Shown piece by piece: positions 1-11,643 of a stretch of 64,000 bases of DNA (positions within the stretch are counted from its first letter, which is position 1; each line of letters starts with the position of its first letter). Location of the stretch: contig NC_035437.2 in NCBI RefSeq assembly GCF_002127325.2, forward strand, positions 111,554,821 through 111,618,820, given 5' to 3'. The notes beneath the pieces are model-generated. The model was not told where the DNA came from, ran no database searches, and saw nothing but the letters and a program-made list of their open reading frames with translations. Source of the DNA: Helianthus annuus (Eukaryota; Streptophyta; Magnoliopsida; Asterales; Asteraceae). Both the position numbers and the translations under genes were made by a program.

Positions 1-45
1 CTTCTTCGTTGGCTTTGCCCGTTCCTTCTTTACTTTCGGTGCCAT
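1..45 (-). CDS. Possible start of a gag-type ORF leaving the left edge
   Basis: An ATG at 45-43 on the minus strand opens 15 codons to the window edge. The residues are Lys-rich and begin MAPKVKKERAK. It lies downstream, in minus sense, of an LTR-like promoter and a long repeat-rich leader, which is where a copia gag would start. No domain is visible in so short a piece, so gag is an inference from position. Confidence 0.3.
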   Translation of the reverse strand, partial: MAPKVKKERAKPTKK

Positions 46-849
46 TTCTGTACATCAAAACAATGACACGTAATGAGAAACCAGTCAAACAGACAACAAA
101 GATTCCACACTTAGAAAATTTTCAATTTCTTGAAAAATTTCTAAGTGTTGAATCCTCGAAGGATGCCATTTGGCCATCGAAGGATGCCATTTAGCCATCG
201 AAGGATTGAAACATGGCTCGAAGGATGACAGACTGATCGAAAGATGTTACTTTCCTCGAAGGGTGAAATTCCTTATCGAAGGATCATCTTTCGAAGGATC
301 ATAAATTTGAAAGATATCTTGATCATTCGAAAGGTCTGATCAATCGAAGGATGAATCCTTCGAGAAACTTAACATCTTTCGAGTCTCAATTCGAAAGATA
401 TTTTGCAACACATCTTTCGAAGTTGAGAATCAACATCCTTCGTGTTGATTTCCGGCAACACTGTTAATCGGATGATTTTCCGGTGGTCATTTTAAGTGTA
501 AATTCCGGTAACAGTTTTAAGTGGGTTTCAAGTATGTTTTATACCAGATAACAACAACATCAAAAACCCACCCCGGACACTAATCCTAACCCGGATAACA
601 ACCACAAACACATGAATCGATTTAGACCAAAACCCAAACAAGTCTCTGTTTAACCCAACCCAAAACCCTTGACATCAAGATTCAAACCAAACCCCTGTTA
701 TGAACATTACAAACATCAAAAACTTATCATTAACATGTTTACAACATTAGCACATTACATACATCACATATCATTCATCATTTTCAGAAGTACAAGAACA
801 CAGAAAATCAGAATCACGTGATCAATGAGTATTATCCTAACACAAGTTG
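46..849 (-). other. Repeat-rich leader of a minus-strand copia-like element
   Basis: Non-coding stretch between the LTR-like promoter region (850-1514) and the ATG at 45. Positions about 150-445 are packed with the words TCGAAGGAT and TCGAAAGAT and their reverse complements. The end nearest the ATG has AAAATTTTCTAAGTGT, also seen in the leader of the copia element at 59.2 kb (near 60140), so the two leaders are related. I saw no primer-binding site matching initiator tRNA-Met, so the LTR/leader border is approximate. Confidence 0.4.
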
Positions 850-1514
850 TTGTTTGTAAAATGTATTAGGGTTATCCTACCGAGAATGTTGTTCTAAACT
901 GATAGCCCAAAGTTTGTTTTGATTTTGGCAGAGTTTCGGGGTAATCAGAGGTTTTGAGAGATGAAATTTGAAAGGTTATGTTGTAATGAAGAAGATGACA
1001 CCTTTTTATACTCTGACATCGAAACATGAACCGTCTCGAAGGATCAGTGACCTTTCGAAAGATGAGAAGGTGTCTCGAAAGATGAGCTTTGGGTCGAAGG
1101 ATCCATATCTGGATCGAAAGATACCAGATATTTGAAAGATCTGGATCGAAGGATACCAGATATTTGTGGGAATCCTCGAAGGATATCTTTCAAACTTATC
1201 CATCTTTCAACAAGGTCTGATCAGCTCGAAAGATCAAATTGGTCAAATCCTTCGTTGACCAATTCATCTTTCGACTGAGATAATTGACTTTCATTGACTT
1301 TCATTGACCATCTGATCTTTCGAGGGCCATTGCTTCCTCGAAGGATCAGATTTCCACCAACACTTTGGATTTTTGGGAATTTCATATTCAAACCCTTCAA
1401 AAATTTAGAGGTTTCCAGAATTGACCATTTTGAAAAATTGTCCGTTATGAAGTTCTGCAAAGGTTAGTTTTATGAAGTATCTCGGCTTGCCAGGTATCGG
1501 ATCGAGCACCAACA
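850..1514 (-). mobile_element. LTR-like promoter region of a minus-strand copia element
   Basis: In minus sense it starts TGTTGGTGC at 1514, the same opening as the other copia LTRs here. It then carries a dense array of ATCTTTCGA/ATCCTTCGA words (about 1034-1347) and a TATA box at 1010-1001. The inner end is not sharply defined because no clear PBS follows. There is no purine tract before 1514, so I cannot tell whether it is the 5' LTR of the element to the left or also served as the 3' LTR of the 1515-11643 element. It is not homologous to that element's 5' LTR. Confidence 0.45.
1001..1010 (-). promoter_or_regulatory. TATA box of the left LTR
   Basis: The minus strand reads TATAAAAAGG immediately downstream of the TCGAAAGAT word array, the usual place for an LTR promoter. 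Confidence 0.5.
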
Positions 1515-2809
1515 TCAGTTAATCAAAAATAAGATTAAATTGAAAATCTTTTTGGATTTTAATAAAATAAAAGACAACAATTTTAATATCCTTTGAATGT
1601 TATCAAACGACATCACCGCTAATGTCGTGCTGATATGCACCAAACGACAAAACTGTTTCAAATAAGACAATAAAACTAAGCAGTAAATAAATATGTACAA
1701 ACACAACAATATTTTTGCGAGTTTCTGGCGAAGAGAATCATATCAGCTTGCGGTCTTTTGTCAAAACACATTTCCTTTTAAAATTCTTTTACAGACGCGG
1801 ATAAGTATTCTACCACAATTACCGATATTGTTATCCACTTAAACTCAGCGATCAAGTGTAATCATAATACAATGAGATACATTTAAGGTATGATTTATAC
1901 TTACCGACCGGTGTTCATCCACTCACGACACATTCCTGTATCAAGGTATGCACGAGAGTTCATCTTACTAGGGAGTATACCATTTATCATCCGTTTTTAA
2001 CGTATATAAAATGTGAACAAGTCACTTATTTGATTTGAAAACAAGCCCTATGTGATAGAATCACTTATTGATGAGGAACTTGATTTTCGATGCATGAGGG
2101 CACAGGAGCAAGTCCGTGAACAGGTCAGTACTTCCGTACAGCAGAGAGACGAACTTGACTCCCGGATAAATGTGATATTTTATCACTTATTTGTTTGGAC
2201 ATGTGATTGTTTATCACTTATTGAGGTCGAATGCAGTATGAATATGTACACGTATGTATGGTATCATGGAAGAACTTAGACTTTGTCTTTTATAGAAACA
2301 ACCATGATACCCAGATGATAAACAGCATAAACCCCGAATATCTCAGAACCTCGGCAATCTATCAAACGAAATTTCGGTACCAAGACCATATGCCAATGAG
2401 CGGTTCCCACGCGGTTTTCAGTTCGTTATGTTTATATCTCCTGCATACTTTAAAGTGATTGTGAGTCTACCGGTACATCATTAGTAGAGCTACTTATCAT
2501 TTTCTTTTTCTTTTGATTTCTAGAAACATGTTTCGACCGACCTCTGATGTAATATCATTTTCCCTTATATTACCAAGAAACTCATTTTTGTTTTTCTATT
2601 GTTTTTGTGTTTTTCTGAATTTTCTCCCCCTTAAAAGCAGAAAGTAAATAAATTAAAGACATATTTTTGTATTTTTGTGGTTTTTCAATGTTTTTGTATT
2701 TTTCTTGAAACTTTCTCCCCCTAAAATTCAAAAATAAAATAAAGTAAAAACATATTTTTGGATTTTTGGTTTTAGAAAAATATTTACAAAAACGATTTCC
2801 CGATGTCGG
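1515..2809 (-). other. 3' non-coding region of the minus copia element
   Basis: No coding potential seen. It is homologous in inverted orientation to 15050-16252, the 3' region of the plus-strand copia fragment. Shared landmarks include a motif around 1890-1920 containing CTTACCGACCGGTG, the GATAAACA segment near 2315 and a TACTTCCGTAC motif near 2127. T-rich stretches at 2570-2780 contain CTCCCCCT, the complement of G-rich tracts typical of copia 3' regions. Confidence 0.6.
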
Positions 2810-5800
2810 TTACTCTTGCTTCACCTTTATGCCGTTTACCAAAAGTAAATAATCGAATCTTGATTTATCAAATGCTTTGGTAAAAAGGTCGGCACGTTGG
2901 TGATCGGTATGAATGTGAACCACATCGATAAGTCTCTTTTCAAAGCAATCACGTATGAAGTGATATTTAATATCGATGTGCTTCGTTTTTTTAGTGCTGT
3001 ACAGGATTTCTAGTGATCTGTAAAGCAGCTTCATTATCAACATAAATAGGAGTAGTTAGGAATTCAAAACCGTAGTCCCGCATCTGTTGTTGGATCCATA
3101 GAACCTGGGAGCAGCAACTAGACACAGCAATGTATTCCGCTTCACATGTAGATGTAGCCACACATGTCTGCTTCTTGCACTGCCAAGTGACTAGGCGATT
3201 GCCTAAGAACTGACATCCTGCTGTAGTTGATTTGCCATCTTTCTTGCAGCCGCCGAAATCAGAATCACTGTAAGCCTTGAGATCGAAGTCATCATCCTTA
3301 GGGTACCATAACCCGGTGTCAGGGCAACCCTTCAGATAACGAAAAATCCTTTTGACAGCAGCATAGTGAGAGACCTTCGGATTCGCTTGGTACCTAGCGA
3401 GAAGACAAGTTGGATACATAATGTCAGGTCTTGATGCGGTGAGATACATTAAGGATCCAATCATAGCACGATAAAGTGAAGAATCCACAGCTTCCCCTTT
3501 TTCATCTGGAGTAATCCCGTGATTCTGCGGAAGAGCAGTAGAAATTGGCTTCGAATCGGACATCTGGAACCGGCTCAAGATGTCTCCAACGTACTTGGTT
3601 TGATGGATAAAAATTCCAGATTCGGACTTATTAACTTGCAAACCCAAGAAGAACGTCATTTCACCCATCGCACTCATCTCGAATAGATCTTGCATCACCT
3701 TTTCAAATTCCTTGCATAACTTATCATCGGTAGAACCAAAGATAATGTCATCGACATACACTTGTACCAACAGAAGATCTTCACCTTTTTCTTTGATGAA
3801 GAGGGTACAATCGATCAAACCCCGTCTAAACCCGTTGTTCAGCAGGTAGGTAGACAGTGTCTCATACCAGGCTCTGGGCGCTTGATGAAGACCATATAAC
3901 GCCTTGTTAAGTAATAAAACTCTGTCAGGATGTAATGGATCTTCAAACCCCGGTGGTTGCTCGACATATACTTCCTCTTCGACTACTCCGTGAAGAAAAG
4001 CACTTTTAACATCCATCTGGTACACCTTGAATCTCTTGAAGGATGCGTAGGCTAGAAAGATTCTAATAGCCTCCAGACGTGCAACAGGTGCATACACTTC
4101 ATTGTAGTCAATACCTTCGATCTGACTGAAGCCTTGAACAACTAACCTTGCTTTGTTTCGGACAACAATCCCACGGTCGTCCTTCTTGCACTTAAACACC
4201 CAACGAGTTCTGATCTTCTTGTAGTTGTCGGGCCTATCAACCAATTTCCATATGCCCAACTTCTCGAACTCCTGAAGTTCTTCTTGCATGTCTTCCACCC
4301 AGGAATCATCTTTCAATGCCTCCTTCCAAGATCTAGGCTCTTCTTGGCTAACATAGCAGGCGAAAGACCAATCATTTTGTTGTCCCGATTCTCGTATCTC
4401 AGCATACAAGCCAGCATTTTCGTTATTTCTGATTTGATTCCTTGTCCTTACACCACTGAGAACATCACCTATAATATTCTGCTGAGGATGAATGTCATGA
4501 ATTCGGGTTTCAGAAACTGGAGGAATTTCAACATTTGACCTCAAGTTATTGATATTTAAATTCCCGATATCATTCTGAAGCTGTTGAGTTGTAGAAGATG
4601 ATGCATTTTCTTCTTGGATAATTGGCGCAGACACTGGATCCGTTGCTTCTGAAGTACCTTGAACCGGACGCAGTGCTTCACCATCATTTGCATCAACATA
4701 CTCCTCATCTTCCGATGACAAATTATAATCGACAGCATCATTAAACACCTCATTTGAAACGAGATTGTTGACAGAAGAAGATGCTTGTGAGTCAACAATG
4801 ATTGGGCGAGCTAACTGAGAGCCAGTCGCATTCTCGCTTTCAGACAACATTTGAGCAATTGCATTGTCATCATCAAATGTCGGCAGATTGAATGGGTCGA
4901 AAAGACCATCATAATCGAACATCCATGGATCTCCAGAAGGCTTCAGTGGATTAGAATATCTTTGAACTCTTACTTCACCCCATTCTTCAATCCTCTTGGT
5001 TGTCAGGTTCCATACTCGCAGATTAGGAGTAGCATACCCAAGGAAGTAACCCTCGATAGCTTTGGCACCAAACTTCCCGTCAGGATCAATCATGGTACAT
5101 GGTGCACCAAAAGGTTCTAGATATTCCAAGTCAGGAGTCTTCTTGTGTAGGAGTTCGAAGCACGTTTTGCCATGTCTTTTCACTGTGAGAACCCTGTTTA
5201 ACGTGTAGTAAGCCGAGGCAACAGCTTCAGTCCAGAATCGAACTGGAAGCTGAGACTCAACCAACATGGTTCTTGCAGTCTCAATTAAGGTTCTGTTCTT
5301 TCTTTCTGCGACTCCTTTTTGTTGTGGTGTGTACCGAGAGCTGTATTCATGAAGGATTCCTTTTGCAGTGCAAAATTCATCCATAACCCTGTTTTTGAAC
5401 TCGGTTCCGTTGTCGCTTCGAATTCGCCTCACCTTTAGATTATAAAGATTTTCCAACAAGGTGATCAAATTCTTTAGAATTTCTGGAGTCTCGCTCTTGT
5501 GAACCATGAAATCAATCCATGAAAATCTTGAATAGTCATCAGTAACTACCAAGCAGAAAACCTCCCCGTGCACACTCTTGTGTTTGACTGGGCCGAAAAG
5601 GTCCATATGCAGACGTTCGAGTGGCATGTTTACAGTGTTAACCTTTTTCAATGGATGTGATTTCTTGATCTGCTTCCCTTTCTGACACGGCACACAGACA
5701 TCTTGAAGTTGAAAATTCTTCACATTGACACCTCTCACCAAATTTTTTTTGACAAGGTGATTCATTTTTCTGAGGTGAATATGACCCATCCGTCTGTGCC

Positions 5801-6257
5801 AAGAGATCGTCTCCTTTTCAGTGGCTTTTGAAATAAAGCAAGTAACTTGTTTGGACTTAGTTATTGCTTGACTCATATCAAGGACATACAAATCATTAAC
5901 TCTTGGTGCTGATAAGAGAATCCATTCTGCGGGAATCTTGAATCCTGGCTTCAGCACATAACAACCGGCATCATCAAAATGCACGGTGAACTTCTTGTCG
6001 CAGATCTGAGAAACACTCAGGAGATTGTGATCCAACTGTTGCACATAATTGATTTTGTCGAAACTCACAATTCCATTTGAGATCATTCCCTCGCCGGTGA
6101 TATACCCTCCTTTGTCTCCAGCAAACGCAACATATCCTCCTCTTATACTTCGCACATCGAAAAGAAGACGATAGTCGCCCGTCATGTGCCTGGAAGCCCC
6201 ACTATCAACAATCCAAAGACTATTAATAGTTCCTCCTGGAGCCGCCTGCACATGCAA
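2810..6257 (-). pseudogene. copia pol: protease, integrase, reverse transcriptase, RNase H
   Basis: The 1088-residue open frame is preceded in frame by TAG, so it is read from a gag-pol fusion, not from its own ATG. In order: protease motif VDSGAS near residue 18; GAG-pre-integrase zinc region (HRRMGH to CVPCQKGK); integrase with MDLFG, SDNGTEF and AERKNRT supplying D, D and E; RT with YVDDIIFG near residue 832; RNase H with [16 protein letters not shown] and ATSTCEAEY. At about 2990 the frame shifts in an A-run, and the last 60 or so residues (to 2810, FTKAFDKSRFDYL region) continue in another frame. The catalytic residues are present, so the shift is probably the main defect. The plus-strand copy at 12693-15049 reads through the equivalent site. 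Confidence 0.85.
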
Positions 6258-6265
6258 CTAACTTA

Positions 6266-8338
6266 TCAGTTTGAGAGGGGGACCCAAGCCTTTGTGGACT
6301 TGGGTCGTCCTTGATCATCAAGGAAAGTGATTTCAATCACTTGATGATTAGGAAAAAGAACCTGTGGTGCTCCCCCTGATTGAATTACATGCTTTTGCTT
6401 CCAAGCTGTTTGTCCTTTACCAGTATTTGTATTAATTGTTTTAGCATTTACTGGTTTAACAGTTGTAGATTTTGCTTGTACAGGTTTTTCTTCTTTGATC
6501 TCTGATTTTAAGGCCTTTTCAATTACCTTTTGATTCTTTTGCTTTAACTTCTTTTCCCTTTCTTTCAAGACACGTGGGTCTTGTTTCGGGGAAACTGGTC
6601 GTTTTTGGTAATTGATTTCTTGGGGAGCACTCGTTTTTGCCTTCAACTTTTGCAGGTATGGGCAATATCTTACAATATGCCCAATTGTGCCACATTCAAA
6701 GCATGTTCTCCGCTCTACAAACCTCGGAGAAACATGTTGATGACCAGACGAAGAACCAGACAATGAACTTTGTGATCTAGACGTACTAGGACCTAAATCA
6801 CATCCGTTGGTGTGTTAGGTGTAATTATTTTGATCATTTCGTTTTAAAATTCTAACTTGTTTTACAAAATCAACGTCAGATTTATCCTGAAATGTTTCAA
6901 GTTTGTCTGAACCAGTGGATCCAACAAAGTTCATTTTTGGTTCTTGTTTCTTAACAGGAGCTCTTTTGTTTTGCACCTTTTGTTGTTGAACCTTAGGTTG
7001 CTCAACCCTTGATTGTTGAATTTTAGGTTGTGCAGCCTTAGGTTGAGTAGCCTTAGACTGTTCAGCTTTAGGTTGTTGAACCTTTGGTTGTTCAGTCTTA
7101 GGCTGCTGAACTTTAGGTGCTTGAACATTCTTGTTCTGAGCCTTCTTTCCCTGTACCTTACCCTTTCCGGAGTTGACTTGTTGTTTTCGCTCAATTGGTA
7201 GTTTTTGGTTTCCGTATTGTTTTCTAATTTGTTCACACGGAATTGGATCACATTGAGTGACTGTAACTTTGCCACCTTTGTTCCCCAAAAACTTATCAGT
7301 GCATCCTTCAAAAATTTGCTCAATTAAATCTTGATTTACATTTTTAATTGGAAAATCTTTGTTAGAGTAGATTTTGCTATCTCCTTTGAGCGTATACAAC
7401 AAGTTATTCCCTTCAGAGCTAACTACAAGGGATTCCATTGCTTTTGACATTTCAGTCTTACTCGGTTTCACTGGTGGATCACACAGAATGTGATTCTCGA
7501 TAGGAATATCTGTTGTAACCGAGTTAGACTGTTGTTTCACAATTTCTTCAGATTCATCGTCCGAAGAATCAGCATCCTCAATAATGGGAGGACTCTGTTC
7601 CTTAACACACGATGAATCTGTCACATTCTCAGATTCTGATTTACCCGAGGATGATGTACCAGTTGTGAACCCGAGGCCTGCTGCAAAGTCATCTAGACCG
7701 AGTGGCACAGTAGGTTCAAAACGGGGCATATCCTCGTCATCAGGCAATTTGGAGTAGTTGTGATTCATTGGGGGAGGACATGATTTGTAACCAATACATT
7801 TTGCATCCCCCTTTTTCTTTTGAACATCAATAATGTGATCCAAAACATAGCGGGAATTGGAATAGCTTTCCAATTTCTGCTTAATTGTCTCACATTCACA
7901 TCGAGCTCTTGCTAACTCTACCATTTGCTTTTCAATTGTGTCAATTAGATTATTGTTAGCATGTTGTTTTCTCAAAACAGCCTTTTGTAATTCAGAAAGA
8001 TCATGTTTTAATGACGCAATTGTTGCTTTAAACTCCTTTTCATTTCTGGTTAAAAACAAGTTAGCTTCGGTTGCTTTAGAAAGATCTACAATCAATTCTT
8101 GATTGTGTTTGTGTGTGATTTCAAACTGAATTTCCTTTTCTGCATATTCTAAACACTTTGCACATTCAATAGGAGTAGAAATAGAGTCAGAATTAGTATC
8201 ACATACCTGAGAAGTTTGACCTTCTACGTGAGCCATAAAGGCTGTATGAAAAGAAAAAGATCCATCTTCAGAGAAAACTGAGCAAGCTTCTCGGAAGTTC
8301 CAGCAGATTTCTGGCAAAGAATAGATCTCCTTTTGCAT
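6266..8338 (-). pseudogene. Second gag-like ORF with coiled coil and zinc knuckle
   Basis: One frame runs from about 8338 to 6266 but is cut by an in-frame TAA at 6817-6815. The first 507 residues start with a charged helical region likely to form a coiled coil (about residues 60-170). Acidic Ser-rich and Ser/Glu stretches follow, then a Gln/Pro/Lys-rich repeat (units like KVQQPKAEQ, 7140-6990 in genome terms). After the stop, a CX2CX4HX4C zinc knuckle (CFECGTIGHIVRYC) appears, and the frame ends AWVPLSN just before pol. It overlaps the end of the first gag frame by about 115 bases in another frame, so a frameshift there probably split one long gag. It presumably gives structural particle protein. 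Confidence 0.65.
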
Positions 8339-10254
8339 AATGCTTCAGCTTCAGCCAACAACTCATCAACCTCCAGATCTAAAGCATCACTTGATAAATC
8401 ACCAGCATCAAGTGATTCCCCATCCATGCTCCCGCTATAACCCGAACTATCTTCATCTTCTGAAGATTCACCAGCAGACACGGGTTCCACTACCTTCTCA
8501 ATCACTTTAGCATAGCATGCTGTTCCACCATTTCCTCCTTCTCCAAGCTGAAGGTTCCAGTTACAGATTTCATCAGCTTGAACAACCAATCCTCTGTGGG
8601 GATTAGTGTTTGTGGTTCCAGATGCATTTCCTCCAACAGGAACTATTGATCTGACAGTATTGTTGTTCTGTTGCTGTTGTGGCTGTCCTTGATTCCTGAA
8701 GGGATTCTGATTTCCTTGCTTAGGTGGCTTCTGACACTCCCGCTTGAAGTGACCCTTTTCACCACAATTAAAGCAAGTGACAGCATTCTTATCAAAACCA
8801 TACTTGGTGTTGTTGTTGCTTTCCAAGTTGGTTCTCCCCGTCCTTTCCATAAACTCCTTTGCTCTTCGAATTACACTAGCAAGAGCCCATTTGATATCCA
8901 TCATTTCAAACTCTTCTTTATCCACTTGCTGATAATCTTCATTTGTTATATTGATATTCCCAATCTGACCTGCGACCAATCCACAATAAGCACTAACCAA
9001 GGTATTCAACATCTCCATATGCTCCTTGGCTATTTCGACAGTGACTTTGGAAAAGTTGGAAGTGTCTAATCTGACTGTGTTCGGATTGGAAGTGGCTTGA
9101 AAGTTTGAAGAGTTTCCATAAAACCCTTGCTGTTGCGGTTGTTGCTGCTGAGCTCTGCTTGGGTCTAAGAAAGGCGGTGGTGTGAATTGCTGAGCTGTCT
9201 GTTGTTGTTGAGAAGAAGAATCTGGTCTTGAATACATCATCGTGTATGCTGAAGGATCAAACTGATTTGTTGTGGAAGGCCCGGTGTTAGAGATGAAAGC
9301 TGTTTGAAGCTTCGCATGTTGAGAGGCTGGTTTTTCTCCACTAATACCACCTGCAATCCCATAGTACATCTCTGGATTCTGAGGAGTTATTGTTCTTTTT
9401 GCCTTTAGCTTATCTTCTACATCTTTGTTCTCCAATTTTTGAATTAACTCATAAACGGTGATTGTGTCCAGAACACCATTTTCTTTGAGAATTTCAAGAT
9501 AACCGCTCCATTTTGCTGGTAAGCTATCAGCGAATCTCTTCACCATTTCTTGTGGAGTGGCAGTGACTCGGAAGGCAAACATCTCACTCAACAAGTGATG
9601 GAACCTTGTAGATAACTCTTCCAAACCCTCATTCTCCATACACGTGAAACCTTCAAACTCTTTCTTCAGCAATTCTTGCTTGATCTTCCTAGATTGAGCA
9701 TTTCCTTCACATCGTAACGTGAGCATATCCCACAAGCTTTTAGTGGTCGTGCAGTAAACAAACTGGTGGTAAATATCTCTGTGAAGAGCTTGTGTGAGAA
9801 TCATGAATGCTTTCTTTTCTAACTCAAATTTCTTCTTATCATCATCAGACATAGTGCTGTAAGTTTCTGGATTAGATCCTGCAACTTCCAACTCATTTTC
9901 AAATGGGGTGAAGAAGCACATCCATAGATCTTGACCTTGCCCCTGAACATAAGTTCTCAGCCTTTCTTTCCACCATCCCCAATCATTGATGTGATTTAGT
10001 TTTGGCGGTTTTGTGCTTGTACCAGTTTCACTGTCGTTCTGCATCATTGCTTGAATGCTGCTGCTTTGATTTGTGACCAATGCCCATTGATTTGCAGTTA
10101 TCATTGCAGCTTGAGGTGGCGCAATAGCCTGCATCCATGCAGTTTTGTTGAAATCTGACGCAGATTGTGTAGCTGATGATTGCGTAGCTGATGACTGTGG
10201 AGTCAAAGTTATTGTAGTCCACGCGGTTGGATCCCACTGACCGTTTGTTCCCAT
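8224..10254 (-). CDS. copia gag polyprotein
   Basis: Open frame of 676 residues starting MGTNGQWDPTAW just downstream of the leader. An N-terminal Gln/Ser/Thr-rich part leads into a UBN2/retrotran_gag-like core (LNHINDWGWWKERL, then SLWDMLTLRCEGNAQSRKIK and LKKEFEGFTCMENEGLEEL). A Gln/Asn-rich linker follows, then a CCHC knuckle CFNCGEKGHFKREC near residues 491-504 for RNA binding. The C-terminal tail is acidic (SSEDEDSSGYSG). The last residues look like frameshifted read-through, because the homologous frame continues in the neighbouring ORF. Gag assembles the cytoplasmic virus-like particle. No internal stop was seen. Confidence 0.8.
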   Translation of the reverse strand: MGTNGQWDPTAWTTITLTPQSSATQSSATQSASDFNKTAWMQAIAPPQAAMITANQWALVTNQSSSIQAMMQNDSETGTSTKPPKLNHINDWGWWKERLRTYVQGQGQDLWMCFFTPFENELEVAGSNPETYSTMSDDDKKKFELEKKAFMILTQALHRDIYHQFVYCTTTKSLWDMLTLRCEGNAQSRKIKQELLKKEFEGFTCMENEGLEELSTRFHHLLSEMFAFRVTATPQEMVKRFADSLPAKWSGYLEILKENGVLDTITVYELIQKLENKDVEDKLKAKRTITPQNPEMYYGIAGGISGEKPASQHAKLQTAFISNTGPSTTNQFDPSAYTMMYSRPDSSSQQQQTAQQFTPPPFLDPSRAQQQQPQQQGFYGNSSNFQATSNPNTVRLDTSNFSKVTVEIAKEHMEMLNTLVSAYCGLVAGQIGNINITNEDYQQVDKEEFEMMDIKWALASVIRRAKEFMERTGRTNLESNNNTKYGFDKNAVTCFNCGEKGHFKRECQKPPKQGNQNPFRNQGQPQQQQNNNTVRSIVPVGGNASGTTNTNPHRGLVVQADEICNWNLQLGEGGNGGTACYAKVIEKVVEPVSAGESSEDEDSSGYSGSMDGESLDAGDLSSDALDLEVDELLAEAEALCKRRSILCQKSAGTSEKLAQFSLKMDLFLFIQPLWLT

Positions 10255-11085
10255 TTTATAAAAATTAATATATTAAGTGAAAATTGATTTAAAAATTTGA
10301 AAAACAAGTTTTTCCTTTTTGAAAATTCAATGTTCACAAACTATGTTAATATGTTGAAAAGAAACAAACAGCCGAAAGATCCTGGATCGAAAGACCTGAA
10401 AAACACAACTATTAAACTTAAACAGATAAGGATCGAAAGATAATACTTGTTCGAAGGATCAACAGTGTTCGAAAGATCACTGTTGAATTTCGAACAATAA
10501 TTTCGAAAGATTCTCCAAGACGAAGGATCCTTATCTTTCGAAAAGTAACAGTAGCTCGAACAATATATCCTTCGAAAAGATTCCTTGGCTCGAAAGATAA
10601 TTCACAGACTTCGAAGGATGTTTGAAGGATGAGTATCTGTCGAACCTCCTTTGATCGAAAGATAGTCTTTCGACTTCGAAGGATATCTTTCGAACAGATC
10701 TGACACAGTTGACAAAAGGTGACAGGTTGGTGAAAAGGTGATAGGTTGGTGGACAACTTTCGCCAGAAAGGTATGTTCAGACCTTACCTTTCTACCAACT
10801 CAGATTTGACCAATATTATATTACCTAAAATGGAAGGTTCTTATCCACAAAAACCGGTCACCGGAGTAAGCCGGAATTTGGCCGGAAAGTACCAAAGTTC
10901 TCAAAAACAAGTTTTTAAGTTACCCAACCCGTCCTTTAACACACCCGGTTAGTTTAGAACACGTTTTTTTTTTACGTCAAGAAATCCAAGAAAAACACTA
11001 AAAACGGGTGCTAAACCAAGTGAGTTTTGTCCAAACACTCCAAAGTCTTGTATAAACTCGGTTTTTAACAAGGAAAAGAGCCACG
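10255..11085 (-). other. 5' leader of the minus copia element, with word array
   Basis: Non-coding stretch between PBS and gag start. Positions 10371-10697 hold a dense array of the words ATCTTTCGA and ATCCTTCGA in both orientations, the same words as in the left LTR (1034-1347) and left leader (150-445). The remainder is A/T-rich or CCGG-containing sequence without a long ORF. Confidence 0.6.
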
Positions 11086-11097
11086 GCTCTGATACCA
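11086..11097 (-). other. Primer-binding site (initiator tRNA-Met)
   Basis: The minus strand reads TGGTATCAGAGC two bases after the LTR end, matching the 3' end of plant initiator tRNA-Met. It fixes the LTR border at 11100 and the minus orientation. Confidence 0.9.
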
Positions 11098-11099
11098 CT

Positions 11100-11643
11100 T
11101 GTAGGTCCCTCGGAGGTTGAGGTTAAACCTTATCCTTGTTATGTTTAACACTCTAGCAAGTGCGGAATCCAAGCTAGAATGCAAACCGATAGTTTAGATG
11201 AGAACAAAGGCTACAAAGAGAAAGAGTAGACACGCAAGATATCAAAGTTTTCCCTTGTATTTCAGTGGACACGGTTACAGCCCTTGACCAAACTGAAAAA
11301 TGCTCTCTACAAGACTTGGTTCACTCACATACACTGTCTAACTATTTTCGGATGTCTTCCTGTGAAATGAACCATACATGGGTATATATACCCATAACAG
11401 ATTGATTGTGTCGAAGGATATCGAAGGATATAATCAATCCTTCGATGACATCCTTCGAAACAAACAAACTTACAAACTGAGTGTTGACTGTTTGACCAAG
11501 TCAAACCAGGAGGATGGTTGACTTGGTCAAACTACATTCAAACACTTATACAAACTAACAAATGACGTAAACAAGACTAACAAAAGACATCGTTTTATAA
11601 CATTACAAAATACAGACAAAGTACAGACACAAGTGCACCAACA
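11100..11643 (-). mobile_element. 5' LTR of the minus copia element (544 bp)
   Basis: On the plus strand it begins TGTAGGTCCC and ends GCACCAACA, giving TG...CA ends in minus sense. Four TCGAAGGAT-type words (11411-11460) lie directly upstream, in minus sense, of a TATATATA box at 11390-11383. PBS adjoins the inner end. No matching 3' LTR is found at the left end of the element. Confidence 0.85.

Larger units (their letters stand above)
1515..11643 (-). mobile_element. Large Ty1/copia element, minus strand (SIRE/Maximus-like)
   Basis: In minus order: 5' LTR 11643-11100, initiator-Met PBS 11097-11086, repeat-rich leader, gag 10254-8224, second gag-like ORF 8338-6266, pol 6257-2810, then about 1.3 kb of 3' non-coding sequence. 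The domain order PR-IN-RT-RH is that of copia. The very large gag region with two zinc knuckles and a coiled-coil/Gln-Pro-rich second ORF suggests the SIRE/Maximus lineage (inference). No 3' LTR matching the 5' LTR is present. The coding region carries at least two disruptions, so the copy is probably inactive. Confidence 0.8.

Noticed and set aside
150..1350. CRISPR-like regularly spaced repeats
   Set aside because: The words are 9 bases, occur in both orientations and have irregular spacing. The context is a plant retroelement, with no cas genes.
10418..10952. ORFs of 68-112 codons over the leader array
   Set aside because: They arise because the repeated word lacks stops in some frames. 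No domain, and the position is the retroelement leader.
11086..11100. tRNA-like GCTCTGATACCA text here and at 53735-53748, 43908 and 59638
   Set aside because: Only the 3' end of tRNA-Met is matched and it always adjoins an LTR, so these are primer-binding sites, not tRNA genes.
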